From: CBDEGR01 sp965237895
Lineage (GTDB): Bacteria > Acidobacteriota > Terriglobia > UBA7540 > JAPUME01
DNA length: 64,000 bases
NCBI GenBank assembly: GCA_965237895.1
Contig: CBDEGR010000001.1
Span: 434,001 to 498,000, forward strand
Reading direction: 5' to 3'
This document shows, piece by piece, positions 46,894 to 56,330 of the stretch; within the stretch, counting starts at the first letter, position 1, and every line of letters starts with the position of its first letter. The translations under genes and the position numbers were made by a program. The notes below the pieces were generated by a model, which saw nothing but the letters and a program-made list of their open reading frames with translations, searched no databases and was not told where the DNA came from.

Positions 46894-48270
46894 ATGAATC
46901 GCAGGAATTTCATTAAAACCTCGAGTCTGAGCGCCGTCGGCGCAGTGGCAACAACGAAACTTTCGGGGAGCCGGGCTACGGGAGCTAACGACCGACTAAC
47001 TTGTGGCTTTATCGGAGTCGGAGGAATGGGAAGGAGCAACCTGAGAGACTTCCAAAAATCTGAGGTTGTCGAGGTAGCCGCAGTATGTGACGTCTGGCAA
47101 CCCAATGTTGAGCGTGCTATCCAAATGACCCAAGCGAAAGCTTCCGGCTACAGTGACTTCCGAAAAATTATAGACCGCAAAGACATCGATGTCGTGGTTG
47201 TAGCAACTCCTGATCACTGGCATGCTTACCTCACGATTCTGGCTTGTCAGGCCGGAAAGGATGTTTATGTGGAGAAGCCTCTAGCACACAACGTACACGA
47301 GGGAAGAAAAATGGTGGAGGCGGCCCGGAAATTTAAGCGTGTGGTCCAAGTAGGCACCCAACAGCGCTCAGGTAGACACTACAAGGAAGTCGTGGACTTC
47401 GTTCAGTCTGGAAAGCTTGGGAAGATCAGCCGAGTAGCCGCATGGAACTTTAGAAACGAGTCCCCTCACGGAATAGGAGATTTGCGGGACAGCGAACCGC
47501 CGCCGGGCTTGGATTACGATATGTGGCTTGGGCCAGCCCCAAAACGACCCTTCAATCCGAATCGCTTTATTTTCAGTTTCCGCTACTTCTGGGATTATGC
47601 GGGGGGCGATGCGACAGACTGGGGTGTACACCACATTGACATGGTCCAATGGGCCATGAACGAGCGAGCTCCTAGAAAAGTATCGGCTTTTGGGAGCAAA
47701 TACTACGTCCAAGACAACCGGGAAACCCCAGACACCTTAGAGGTGATCTACGAATACCCTAATTTCATGCTCACCTACTCAAACCGCATTTTAAACGGGA
47801 ATCCCGTTGGTGGCCGCTCCTGGGGGATCGCATTTTATGGAACGGACGCGACGCTGGTTGTAGATCGGGCGGGTTACGAAATCATCCCCGAAACACGGGG
47901 GACGTTTGAACCTCTTGATCCATTTTATGAACGTGAGCTGGAAGCCACCAAACAAGGTAAGTCTTCTTTGGACCCACGGGGCAGTCCGCGAGATGTCTGG
48001 GTGGGTAGGACGGAGATGGTGCGCGGAGAGGGCTCCGAGCAGCACCTGCCTCACGTACAGAATTTCCTGGAGTGCGTCAAGAGTCGCAAAAAGCCTGTCT
48101 CGGACGTCGAAATAGGCCATTATTCCACCGCCACAACGCATCTGGCTAATATTGCCCTCTGGACGGGCCGGACAATCCATTGGAATTCCGAGAAAGAGCA
48201 AATCGAGAATGACGCCGAGGCCGGCAAATATTTAAGCCGAAAATACCGGAAGCCTTGGGTGGTGACTTGA
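46894..48270 (+). CDS. Tat-exported Gfo/Idh/MocA-family dehydrogenase
   Basis: A 458-residue protein with a twin-arginine-type N-terminus (MNRRNFIKTSSLSAVGAVAT), GGAAGGAGG upstream. The Rossmann motif is CGFIGVGGMGRSNLRDF; other blocks are DVVVVATPDHWHAYLTI, DVYVEKPLAHNVHEGRK, RVVQVGTQQRSGRHYKEVV and AGGDATDWGVHHIDMVQWAM. This secreted subgroup is common in Planctomycetota and Acidobacteriota and probably acts on sugars in the periplasm with tightly bound NAD. It starts a rightward locus with a TonB receptor, sialidase and glycosidase-like protein, but a 1-kb stretch of remnants separates it from them. Confidence 0.92.
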   Translation: MNRRNFIKTSSLSAVGAVATTKLSGSRATGANDRLTCGFIGVGGMGRSNLRDFQKSEVVEVAAVCDVWQPNVERAIQMTQAKASGYSDFRKIIDRKDIDVVVVATPDHWHAYLTILACQAGKDVYVEKPLAHNVHEGRKMVEAARKFKRVVQVGTQQRSGRHYKEVVDFVQSGKLGKISRVAAWNFRNESPHGIGDLRDSEPPPGLDYDMWLGPAPKRPFNPNRFIFSFRYFWDYAGGDATDWGVHHIDMVQWAMNERAPRKVSAFGSKYYVQDNRETPDTLEVIYEYPNFMLTYSNRILNGNPVGGRSWGIAFYGTDATLVVDRAGYEIIPETRGTFEPLDPFYERELEATKQGKSSLDPRGSPRDVWVGRTEMVRGEGSEQHLPHVQNFLECVKSRKKPVSDVEIGHYSTATTHLANIALWTGRTIHWNSEKEQIENDAEAGKYLSRKYRKPWVVT

Positions 48271-48371
48271 TGGCAGGTCCCCCCCCACGGTTTATGTTGC
48301 TGTCGCGGTTCCCCTAATTACACCGATCTAAAGAAAGGCAAGTTGGGTCGGTTGGCTGTGTTCCTCTGGTT

Positions 48372-48512
48372 TTGGAATCCGACGTGGCCGCTAGCCTGGA
48401 GCACTACGCGGACATTCTCCGCGAGATGGGGCGTGACGAAGAGGCGAAAAAAATGGAAACCCGCGCCAAGGCCATCCGCGCTAAGCACACACAAGAGAAT
48501 CCACCTACCAAT
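48372..48512 (+). pseudogene. TPR-repeat protein, C-terminal remnant
   Basis: ESDVAASLEHYADILREMGR followed by DEEAKKMETRAKAIRAKHTQ is the last tetratricopeptide repeat and tail of a TPR protein. Nothing upstream continues the repeats, so only the tail is left. It is joined in frame to the next remnant. Confidence 0.65.
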
Positions 48513-48658
48513 AAGGAGTCCGTACAGACCGTTAAAGGTCACCATTGCCGATTCTACCAAGGTTCGGGGAGTCCTGAAGCTGAAGCCGAGCCGTCCTGCA
48601 GGGTTATGAAAAAGGGGTAGATGGTTTTGCTGCGTGGGATCTGAGTTTGAGCATGCAG
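48513..48658 (+). pseudogene. Duplicate fragment of the GHL10-like gene
   Basis: KESVQTVKGHHCRFYQG (48513-48565) and GVDGFAAWDL-coding sequence (about 48600-48650) match positions 55720-55770 and 55838-55900 of the glycosidase-like gene at high nucleotide identity. The stretch between is shortened and out of frame. A relic of a second copy or of gene conversion. Confidence 0.75.
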
Positions 48659-48735
48659 GAGCTTCCGCATGAGAGGGCGCCCCTTGGAGGTGAGTGTCGG
48701 CGGTTCGACAAACACCGACGAAAAGGAGCACCCAT

Positions 48736-48840
48736 ATGAATAGCGTCAGGTATATCGGGATGGACGTTCATAAAGGCATGACTGTTGTCGCGGTCCTGGA
48801 TGCCACCGGCAAGCTCCAGAGGCGGAGCTTCCGCAGGGGG
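48736..48840 (+). pseudogene. IS110-family transposase N-terminal fragment
   Basis: After AAAAGGAG the frame reads MNSVRYIGMDVHKGMTVVAV then LDATGKLQRRSF, the start of an IS110 DEDD transposase with the first catalytic Asp in GMDVHK. Homology ends after about 33 codons. Confidence 0.75.
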
Positions 48841-49321
48841 TGGGCAGCGCGACCAAGTCCCGCGATGGCCCGCCCAGCATCCCCGCTTCCAATAAAATAA
48901 AACCGCACCCCAGCTACACGGAGGCGCCCTTACGCCATGACGCATTTGCGGCTCCGATGTCGATGGGGAAGGATAAAACTACCTCTTCGCTCCCCCTTGC
49001 CCTAATACCTTCTCACGATGCCCCGGGTGCGAAATCTGCAGATTTTGGAATTTAGAATATTAAAAATAGAAACTCATAGCACTTGGCTCGCTTTACGCGG
49101 AGGCAAGTAACTGATATATAAGGATCTAATTTCGAGTTGCGTTTGGACTAAAAATTGCAGCGTATGCCGGTGACGCGGGATAATTTCTTTCTACCAAGGT
49201 TTTTCTTGACAGGTGGAAGGAATCGCGGTATGAGTACTCGCTATATGAGCCAGCAGGCTAGTCTAGCTCGAGAAGCGACATAGAAATGCCCGCGTGATCG
49301 AGAAAAAAAGGGGAGAGCGCC
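48841..49321. other. Intergenic region upstream of TonB receptor
   Basis: About 480 bp, AT-rich from 49040 on. No coding content recognised. The promoter of the large receptor gene must lie here; I cannot place it with confidence. Confidence 0.4.
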
Positions 49322-52300
49322 GTGAAAAGTAAATCAAAGGTACGTTTTTCGAGTGCAAATCCAGTGGGTTGGTTTATTCCGCTGCTGATCTTGGCTGTAA
49401 TGCTGGGCCAAGGGTTTCGTGGAACCGCACAGACCACCTACGGGAAAATTGTTGGTACCGTGATAGACGCGACCGGTGCTGCCGTACCGGACGCGGCCAT
49501 TACGATCAGGAACGACGCCACCGGCGCCATTCGTACCGGCATGACAGGCACGAGCGGAAACTACCTCGTTGATAAGTTGGTGCCGGGTAAGTACTCAGTC
49601 ACTGCCGAGTTGGCCGGGTTTAAGAGATTTACTAGCAGCGGAGTTCCGCTACTCCCCATCCAGAGCCTGCGAATCAACATCACCTTGGAAGTGGGGGCTG
49701 TCACCGAGGAAATTACTGTGACGGGCGAGGGTGCGGTAATCGAGACGGAGAGGGCCGAGATAGCTTGGACCCGAACCGCGCAAGAGTTTCGAGATTTGCC
49801 GGTCCTTACGCCTAGTGCACCCGGTGCAGGCACATTTAGAACCCGGGACCCGCTGAATTTTGTGTTCGCGGTGCCGGGGGTCAATGTGACCAGAGTCACC
49901 AGTGCGGGGAAGATCAACGTTTATGGGGCACCCCAGGGGGGCATAATCATTCGGGTCGACGGAGTCATTCAGCGCGACAACTCGAATGGAGTTTCCGAAC
50001 AGGGCAGGCCCATCATAGAGGCGACCAACGAGATGAAGGTGATTGGACTCAATGCTGCGCCCGAATTCGACGGGCAAGCCACCATCCTGTTTACCACCAA
50101 ATCGGGGGGCAGCGAATTCCACGGTGGCGGCATGTATGAGGGACAGCAAAGGGCATGGACTGCGCAGTCCTGGGAGCTTAATCGTAGCGGGACAGCGAAG
50201 CCATTCTCCAAAAGGAATAGTACGGCGATGTGGCTGGGTGGACCCATCAAAAAAGACAAGGCGTTCTTTTTTACGGCATTTGATTTTGAGCGAGGCCTCC
50301 AGGCTCATAGTAGGCTAGCTCAAAGAAACAAGCCCGGGGCGGCTTTTAGGGCGGGGGACTTTTCAGCCTTGATCGACCCCACTTTCGTCACTAAATATCT
50401 TGGTGGGACCGCCATCCAAATCGTAGACCCCATGAATAACAACGCTGCATTTGCGGGGAATATTATCCCCACCGCTCGTCTGAACGCGACTTCCTTGTTG
50501 ATCCAAAATGATCTCTTTTTGGGTGAACCCACCCAGGGCGGTATAGTTGCTAATGCTCCTTTGCCGGCGACCCTTCCTATCAATGCGACAAAGTTCGATT
50601 TTCGAATTGACTACAACTTCTCCGATGCTCATCAGATGTTTTCTCGTGTCAATATCTCAACCGATATTAGGAAAATATTTGACCAAGCCTGGGAAGGTGC
50701 TATCAGAAACGACACAACTCCCGCAAGGATGATAACGTTCAGCGACACGTACGCTTTAAGCCCGACCGTACTCAATGAATTTAGGTTCGGGCACTACCGC
50801 CATGAACGCACTATTGTCGGAGAGACCTTGCTGGAAGGCAGGGCGTATCAGACCGAATGGGGGATTCAGAATATCGGCCCCGGGGGCCCAGGGCTCCCCT
50901 TCATAGGGGGCTTGGAGGCGGCTCACGGCATCGCGAGCATAGGTTCTCTCATCTTCGATTCCAGGAACTATGAGGTGATGGACAATGTGTCGATCCTCAG
51001 AGGCAAGCATCAGTACAAATTGGGTTACAGCCTAAACAGGCCAAGCTTCTTCTTCCCGTTCTATCTCTATGAAGAAGGAAACTGGTCCTTCAGCAACAAG
51101 TGGACGGGCTTCGGCTACTCCGACTTTCTGTTGGGGCACACCACTTCAGCTGATTTATGGTTAGCCCCTCGCCCCGGAGTAGTGGCGAGGTCGTTTGAAC
51201 ATAACTTTTACTTTCAGGATACGTACCAAGTGACTCGCAGGTTAACTCTGGAGTACGGGATTCGCTATCAATACCATCCGCGAGCGAACGCGAAGCGTGA
51301 CCAGCTCTCCAACTTTGACCCGGTGTCGGGAGGATTGGTGGTGCCCAGCGCAACGTCACTGGAGACTATCAACCCAAACTTCCCCACGGACATCTCAATT
51401 ATTACTGCCAGGGAGGCTGGTTTCCCCTTTAACATGATCGAGGATGACAAGAACGATATTTCCCCTCGCTTCAGTTTTGCCTACCGACTTGATGAGGAAG
51501 GAAAGACAGTACTACGTGGAGGATACGGAATTTTCTATAACACGTATGTGCTCAATATGTCGTCCACACTAGGCAATTTTGGCCCCTATCGCGGTACGGC
51601 GGTGTCCTCAAATTTGGTACAAGCCGGGACGACCAAACCCACACTTCAATTACCCTCTCCCTATCTACCCTTCGACCCCGCAACAGGTAACGTGTTCATT
51701 TCGTCAGTGGACAAGGACCTACCCAATGCCCAGTTCCACCAGTACAACTTAACTCTGGAGCGGGAATTTTCTGGGAACAGGCTGGCGGTCTCCTTTATCG
51801 GTAATTATGGGTCGCATTCCATCGGTAGGGATATAAATCAACCTGTGGCGAGCACAACCCCGTATGCTGTGTCCCGGCGTCCTCTGCCTAATTTCAATAC
51901 CCTCAGTTCGTTTACCGGTGATAACATTCTTAGGTACACCGCCTTGCAGGTGGTGGGCGAGCGGCGGTTCAAGAAAGGGCTATTCTTCCGTGTCTCCTAT
52001 GACTGGACCACGCACTTGACGCTTGACGACGCCGATACGGGTCCGGTGGGGGGCATTAGTGTGCGAAACACCTATGACCTGAAGGCGGAGAAGGGCAATC
52101 TAAATTGGGGTCCCAAAAACCGAGGGCTGATTGTGTACTCTTACGAATTACCCTTCGGTCCTGGAAAACCTGTGCCGGCGCATGGGGTGTTGGGCAAGGT
52201 GATAGGAGGATGGCAAGTTAACGGGATCACCTCCTTGCGAAGCGGGCTTTGGTTTAGTCCCACCTTTAGTGGTTACGACCCATCCGGTACGAACAACTTT

Positions 52301-52696
52301 GGCGGGCGAGCTGACCGAATTGGACTTGACGGCGGCTCGTTGAAAAATCCGACTGTCGACAAATGGTTTGATGTGAACGCCTTCGTTTGTCCCGGCCAGA
52401 CTACCCAGATTTGCGATCCCGCTATCATCACGCCCATCGGACGATTTGGGAATTCGGGTAGAAATATCCTGAGTGGACCGGGGAGCAAGCAGATGGATTT
52501 CTCAATTCAGAAGAACTTCCCCATTCGAGAAGCCATGCTCCTAGAAGTCCAAGTGCAATTTATCAACGTTTTCAACACGCCTCAGTTCGGGCTGCCGGCG
52601 TCTAATATTTCCGCCCCGGCCTCCGCGGGACGGATTACCAGCACGATTCCGGGCTCTTTCCGGCAAGTTCAATTTGGAGCGCGATTCGAATTCTAA
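49322..52696 (+). CDS. Oar-like TonB-dependent receptor with carboxypeptidase-regulatory domain
   Basis: A 1124-residue outer-membrane protein starting at GTG 49322 after AAGGGGAGAG. A signal peptide ends near GTAQTTYGK. Residues about 40-125 form a carboxypeptidase-regulatory (CarbReg) domain (GKIVGTVIDATGAAVPDAAI, VPGKYSVTAELAGFKRF), then a TonB plug-like region (FAVPGVNVTRVTSAGKINVY, IIRVDGVIQRDNSN) and a long beta barrel ending QFGARFEF. Acidobacteriota hold dozens of these; they are thought to import or bind glycans and proteins. Downstream sialidase and glycosidase-like genes make a carbohydrate ligand likely. A strong terminator follows directly, so it is transcribed alone. Confidence 0.93.
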   Translation: MKSKSKVRFSSANPVGWFIPLLILAVMLGQGFRGTAQTTYGKIVGTVIDATGAAVPDAAITIRNDATGAIRTGMTGTSGNYLVDKLVPGKYSVTAELAGFKRFTSSGVPLLPIQSLRINITLEVGAVTEEITVTGEGAVIETERAEIAWTRTAQEFRDLPVLTPSAPGAGTFRTRDPLNFVFAVPGVNVTRVTSAGKINVYGAPQGGIIIRVDGVIQRDNSNGVSEQGRPIIEATNEMKVIGLNAAPEFDGQATILFTTKSGGSEFHGGGMYEGQQRAWTAQSWELNRSGTAKPFSKRNSTAMWLGGPIKKDKAFFFTAFDFERGLQAHSRLAQRNKPGAAFRAGDFSALIDPTFVTKYLGGTAIQIVDPMNNNAAFAGNIIPTARLNATSLLIQNDLFLGEPTQGGIVANAPLPATLPINATKFDFRIDYNFSDAHQMFSRVNISTDIRKIFDQAWEGAIRNDTTPARMITFSDTYALSPTVLNEFRFGHYRHERTIVGETLLEGRAYQTEWGIQNIGPGGPGLPFIGGLEAAHGIASIGSLIFDSRNYEVMDNVSILRGKHQYKLGYSLNRPSFFFPFYLYEEGNWSFSNKWTGFGYSDFLLGHTTSADLWLAPRPGVVARSFEHNFYFQDTYQVTRRLTLEYGIRYQYHPRANAKRDQLSNFDPVSGGLVVPSATSLETINPNFPTDISIITAREAGFPFNMIEDDKNDISPRFSFAYRLDEEGKTVLRGGYGIFYNTYVLNMSSTLGNFGPYRGTAVSSNLVQAGTTKPTLQLPSPYLPFDPATGNVFISSVDKDLPNAQFHQYNLTLEREFSGNRLAVSFIGNYGSHSIGRDINQPVASTTPYAVSRRPLPNFNTLSSFTGDNILRYTALQVVGERRFKKGLFFRVSYDWTTHLTLDDADTGPVGGISVRNTYDLKAEKGNLNWGPKNRGLIVYSYELPFGPGKPVPAHGVLGKVIGGWQVNGITSLRSGLWFSPTFSGYDPSGTNNFGGRADRIGLDGGSLKNPTVDKWFDVNAFVCPGQTTQICDPAIITPIGRFGNSGRNILSGPGSKQMDFSIQKNFPIREAMLLEVQVQFINVFNTPQFGLPASNISAPASAGRITSTIPGSFRQVQFGARFEF

Positions 52697-52720
52697 GAAG
52701 CTCCATTTCCAAAAGGTGTG

Positions 52721-52763
52721 ATGGGTCCTGCATAAGCTACATTATGCAGGACCCATTTTTTTT
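52721..52763 (+). terminator. Perfect intrinsic terminator after TonB receptor
   Basis: ATGGGTCCTGCATAA (52721-52735), a 6-base loop, then its exact complement (52742-52756), followed by a run of T (52756-52763). A 15-bp stem with no mismatch. Confidence 0.93.
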
Positions 52764-52802
52764 AGCTGCAACGAAATGCGGGAACAGAGAGAGGGTGAAG
52801 GT

Positions 52803-54056
52803 ATGAATCGACGACGATTTCTTTCTGCGCTGACCACCGTCGGGGCCTTCGCGGGAATCGCACCGTTGCCTAGTAAGGCGTACCCCGGGTATTCTCCCCC
52901 GGACCCTACCTCCGCTCGATCACCAGGTGCGGGGAGGGGAGGTATGAGTGAGGCCGAGGAGCTCTTCAGGCCGCAGGACCTCTTTATCAGCGGCCTAGAC
53001 GGGGTGAACATTTACCGGATTCCTGCCTTGATTGTGTCGCTCCAGGGTACCATCCTGGCGTTTTGTGAAGCACGTGAAGGTGATGACGCTTCTCCCACGG
53101 ATCTGGTGTTGAAGCGAAGCCTTTACGATGGCGGCCGCAGCACGCCACAGATGCTCAATGGCTATGAGCGCATCTTTGGCTACGGTGTCAATTGGGACCC
53201 GATGCAGGTGGTCCTCCCCGGGAAGGGGAAGGCCATCACGAACCCCTGCCCCGTGGTTGATCGCAGTAATGGGGCCATATTGATATGCTGCTGGAACTCG
53301 CTCGGTGGCAGCCTGGCAGCGCATCTGAAGGCTCCCTGGAATGGCCGAGTCTTGGTCCTGAAGAGCACGGATGACGGAGTGACCTGGTCAAGTGCCCTCG
53401 ATATCACCCCGAGCGTCGGCGCTTTTATTGCCGGTCCGGGCGTGGGAATCCAAATGCAGAGCGGCCGGTTCGTCATTCCGGGCTATGACAACGACACTCG
53501 CATCGGTCATAATTCTTCCCGGGTGATTTACAGCGACGACCACGGCAACACCTGGCGTGCAGGGGCTATGGTGGCGAAGAAAGCCAACGAATCGCAAGTG
53601 GTGGAGTTGGTTGACGGGACCCTGATGCTGAACATGCGCAGAGGTCGGCACCGCTACGTGGCTCTCAGCCGCGACGGCGGGGAGACTTGGTACAAGGAGT
53701 TCGAGGAAGAAGCGCTCCCAGATCCAGGGTGTCAAGCCAGCATCTTGCGCTATTCGACAAAGGCCACGGGGGGAGAAAATCGCTTGCTGTTTTCTAACCT
53801 CCCCAATTCCGGGCGCTTGGCTAAGCCGTCACGGGTCAACTTGACGGTCAAGCTCAGCAACGACGAGGGCAAAAGCTGGCCGGTCTCCAGGAAGGTTTAT
53901 AATGGTCCGGCTGCCTATTCGTGCCTGACGGTGTTGGCGGACGGTACGATTGGCCTTCTTTACGAGACCGGCAGCGTACACCCTTATGAAAGAATCACGT
54001 TTGTCCGGTTTAATCTTGAATGGCTGAGCGCAGCTCGAACGAGACCTCAAGAATAG
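52803..54056 (+). CDS. Exported exo-alpha-sialidase (BNR-repeat family)
   Basis: A 417-residue protein from ATG 52803 with a Tat/Sec-type leader (MNRRRFLSALTTVGAFAGIA). Sialidase features: YRIPALIV (the RIP motif with catalytic Arg), FCEAREGD, and four Asp-box repeats, STDDGVTW, SDDHGNTW, SRDGGETW and SNDEGKSW, in a six-bladed propeller. A C-terminal YSCLTVLADGTIGLLYE matches the family's last conserved block. It would remove sialic acid or a similar sugar from glycans in the periplasm or outside. The frame is open slightly upstream (52776), but the leader supports 52803. Confidence 0.92.
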   Translation: MNRRRFLSALTTVGAFAGIAPLPSKAYPGYSPPDPTSARSPGAGRGGMSEAEELFRPQDLFISGLDGVNIYRIPALIVSLQGTILAFCEAREGDDASPTDLVLKRSLYDGGRSTPQMLNGYERIFGYGVNWDPMQVVLPGKGKAITNPCPVVDRSNGAILICCWNSLGGSLAAHLKAPWNGRVLVLKSTDDGVTWSSALDITPSVGAFIAGPGVGIQMQSGRFVIPGYDNDTRIGHNSSRVIYSDDHGNTWRAGAMVAKKANESQVVELVDGTLMLNMRRGRHRYVALSRDGGETWYKEFEEEALPDPGCQASILRYSTKATGGENRLLFSNLPNSGRLAKPSRVNLTVKLSNDEGKSWPVSRKVYNGPAAYSCLTVLADGTIGLLYETGSVHPYERITFVRFNLEWLSAARTRPQE

Positions 54057-54232
54057 CCGAGGACCGTCGCCCTAGACGGGGCGGTGGCAGTCCCCAGCGA
54101 CTTGCCTCAAAGAGGTTCGGCGAACATGAGTGTACACACCGTCGTGTGCAAGCTGACAGACAAGAAGGGGATGTTCTTGATCCATCCCCAGGTGTCCCCT
54201 CCTTTGGGAGGAATAAAGATAGAGGTGATCTG

Positions 54233-56110
54233 ATGAGCTTAATGAACCGAAGAGGATTCTTAGGAGTTTCGTCGATGGCGGGGCTGGGCCTCGTGAACAA
54301 GCCGGCTCTGATCGGTGAGGCCCCCAAACTTGCGCAGGAAACAGGCACAGGCACTCCAATATTCGTCAGCGACCTGAGTCGCTGCCAGCCGTCGACGGCG
54401 CTGTCTAAGGTAAACAAGAAGCAGCATTGGACCTTGATTCCCTACGTAACAGACAAGGTAAGCGGCACGATGATAGGGGCGGGTTCGATGGCGGATGCGC
54501 CGGATGTTACGATCCCTTTGGGAGTTTCAGGATGGCACGCGGTTTACGTTGGGTTCTGGAATGCTCACCACGACTATGACGGGGGTACGACGATCAAGTT
54601 AAAACTCACAGACGATCCGTGTTTCCGTCCGATCAGTGATGGAACCTACAGTGGTGCGGATGCAGCGCCGTTGAACTGGACGGGAACCGAACTCCAAGAG
54701 GTCTTCCTTAAATATGCGGATTTGACGGGCCGGGATCTTACCGTTGGGCAACAAACAAAAGGTAAACCCAAGAAGGCGTACGTCGCTTATGTCAAGTTAG
54801 TGCCTTTGAGCAAGAAGGAAGTGGATGCAATACAGAAAGACCGTGCCAGGAAGGACACCCGAGTTCTCATTGCCACAAACGACGGGGCTAGTTTCTTGTC
54901 CGCCAAAGGGCCTACGACTAAGGAAGAGATATTGGAACAGGTCGAACCCTATCGGTACTCCGATGTCGGCAAGGTAATTTATGCCTTTACCTATGGAGAC
55001 ATGACCAACTATCCATCCAAAGTAGGGCGTTTCATAGGAAAGGCAGAGGAAGATTTCACAATACGCCCCGCAGGAGAGACCATGGTCAACAGCATAAGCA
55101 CCTTGACTTCAAAAGGTCTGATTCCTGCCCAGGTGGCCCTCGAACATGTTCACGACATGGGCTTGAAGTTTGATGCAATGTTTCGCATGGGCGTACTCGG
55201 GGACACACCTCCTGGAGACTTTTTCGCTGGACATGGCTTAGTCAGAAAAAAGCCATGGATCAGAATGCTGGCGAAGGACGGGACCCCCTTGGAAAAGGCT
55301 AGCTATGCTTTTCCAGAGGTACAAGACCACGTACTTTCTTTGATTCGCGAGGTGGCAGAGCGCTTCGACATTGATGGAGTAAACCTTGGGTGGATACGCG
55401 GCCCGCAGTTTGTTGGCTATGAGGCGCCGGTGATCGAAGATTTCAAAAAGGAGTATGGTGAAGACCCCAGGAAGCTTGATGACAACGAGGAGCGGGTCCA
55501 ACGTCTCAGGGCCAAATACGTGACCGAATTCGTCCGCAAGGTTCGGCAGTTACTAAACGAGCTGGGGAGCAAGAGGGGAAGAAAGATCGAGTTGTCCGCG
55601 TGGGTGTATTCTCCTGAAACCAACCTTTTCTTTGGACTAGATGCGGAGACGTGGGTGGCCGAGGGACTCCTCGATAGTATAATCGCTGGGCAGCCGGGTC
55701 AAAGGCGTTCGTACTGTAAGGAATCCATACAGGCCGTTAAAGCTCACCATTGCCGATTCTACCAAGGCTTGGTTCGTTCATCGGAGCGTGCGGGCTCGCC
55801 GTCCACTCCTGAGCAGGAAAATGCTAAAGCTATCCTGCAGAGCTATGAGCAAGGGGTAGATGGTTTTGCTGCGTGGGATCTGAATTTGGCCATCTTCGGC
55901 TATTCACAGGAGGTTCCTTACCGTTGGGCACTGGTAGGTAGGGTAGGACATCCGAACGAAGTGGCAGCTTTCGTGAAAGAACCGCCCAAGATTACGACAG
56001 TAAAACTAAAAAGTGTGGGGGGATTTGACATAGGCCACATAACAAACCGCGGGGCAAAAGAGAGAAACTATTGGCCTCCGGAGATGCTTCCTCTTTACTC
56101 GGGCGGGTGA
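54233..56110 (+). CDS. GHL10-like (DUF187/family 10-type) putative glycoside hydrolase
   Basis: A 625-residue protein with a Tat-like leader (NRRGFLGVSSMAGLGLVN). Residues about 30-195 are a beta-rich domain (GWHAVYVGFWNAHHDYDGGT), probably substrate binding. Residues about 220-560 look like the TIM barrel of GHL10-type proteins: EPYRYSDVGKVIYAFTYGDM, ALEHVHDMGLKFDAMFRMGV, ERFDIDGVNLGWIRGPQFVG, KIELSAWVYSPETNLFFGLD and GVDGFAAWDLN. Function is inferred from fold only. ATG 54233 follows GAGGTGAT; the frame extends upstream into the sialidase without homology. It follows the sialidase by 176 bp on the same strand. Confidence 0.8.
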   Translation: MSLMNRRGFLGVSSMAGLGLVNKPALIGEAPKLAQETGTGTPIFVSDLSRCQPSTALSKVNKKQHWTLIPYVTDKVSGTMIGAGSMADAPDVTIPLGVSGWHAVYVGFWNAHHDYDGGTTIKLKLTDDPCFRPISDGTYSGADAAPLNWTGTELQEVFLKYADLTGRDLTVGQQTKGKPKKAYVAYVKLVPLSKKEVDAIQKDRARKDTRVLIATNDGASFLSAKGPTTKEEILEQVEPYRYSDVGKVIYAFTYGDMTNYPSKVGRFIGKAEEDFTIRPAGETMVNSISTLTSKGLIPAQVALEHVHDMGLKFDAMFRMGVLGDTPPGDFFAGHGLVRKKPWIRMLAKDGTPLEKASYAFPEVQDHVLSLIREVAERFDIDGVNLGWIRGPQFVGYEAPVIEDFKKEYGEDPRKLDDNEERVQRLRAKYVTEFVRKVRQLLNELGSKRGRKIELSAWVYSPETNLFFGLDAETWVAEGLLDSIIAGQPGQRRSYCKESIQAVKAHHCRFYQGLVRSSERAGSPSTPEQENAKAILQSYEQGVDGFAAWDLNLAIFGYSQEVPYRWALVGRVGHPNEVAAFVKEPPKITTVKLKSVGGFDIGHITNRGAKERNYWPPEMLPLYSGG

Positions 56111-56330
56111 GTAGAGGTGTGCGACGTTAGCACCTTTGGGACTAACTGTTGTTGGACATGTTCTGCGTCTTGAACGGCGCCACACGGACGCCGCGCTGGC
56201 GCAGCCACGCGCAGGCGGCCGTGGCCATCCAACTTTTGCCGACGTGGGGAGGCCGTGCCTCCCACCATAAGGCGTCTTGCAGTCAAGGGGTCAAGGACCG
56301 GCCTCCGGCGCTTCCCGTGGGAGAAGAGAG

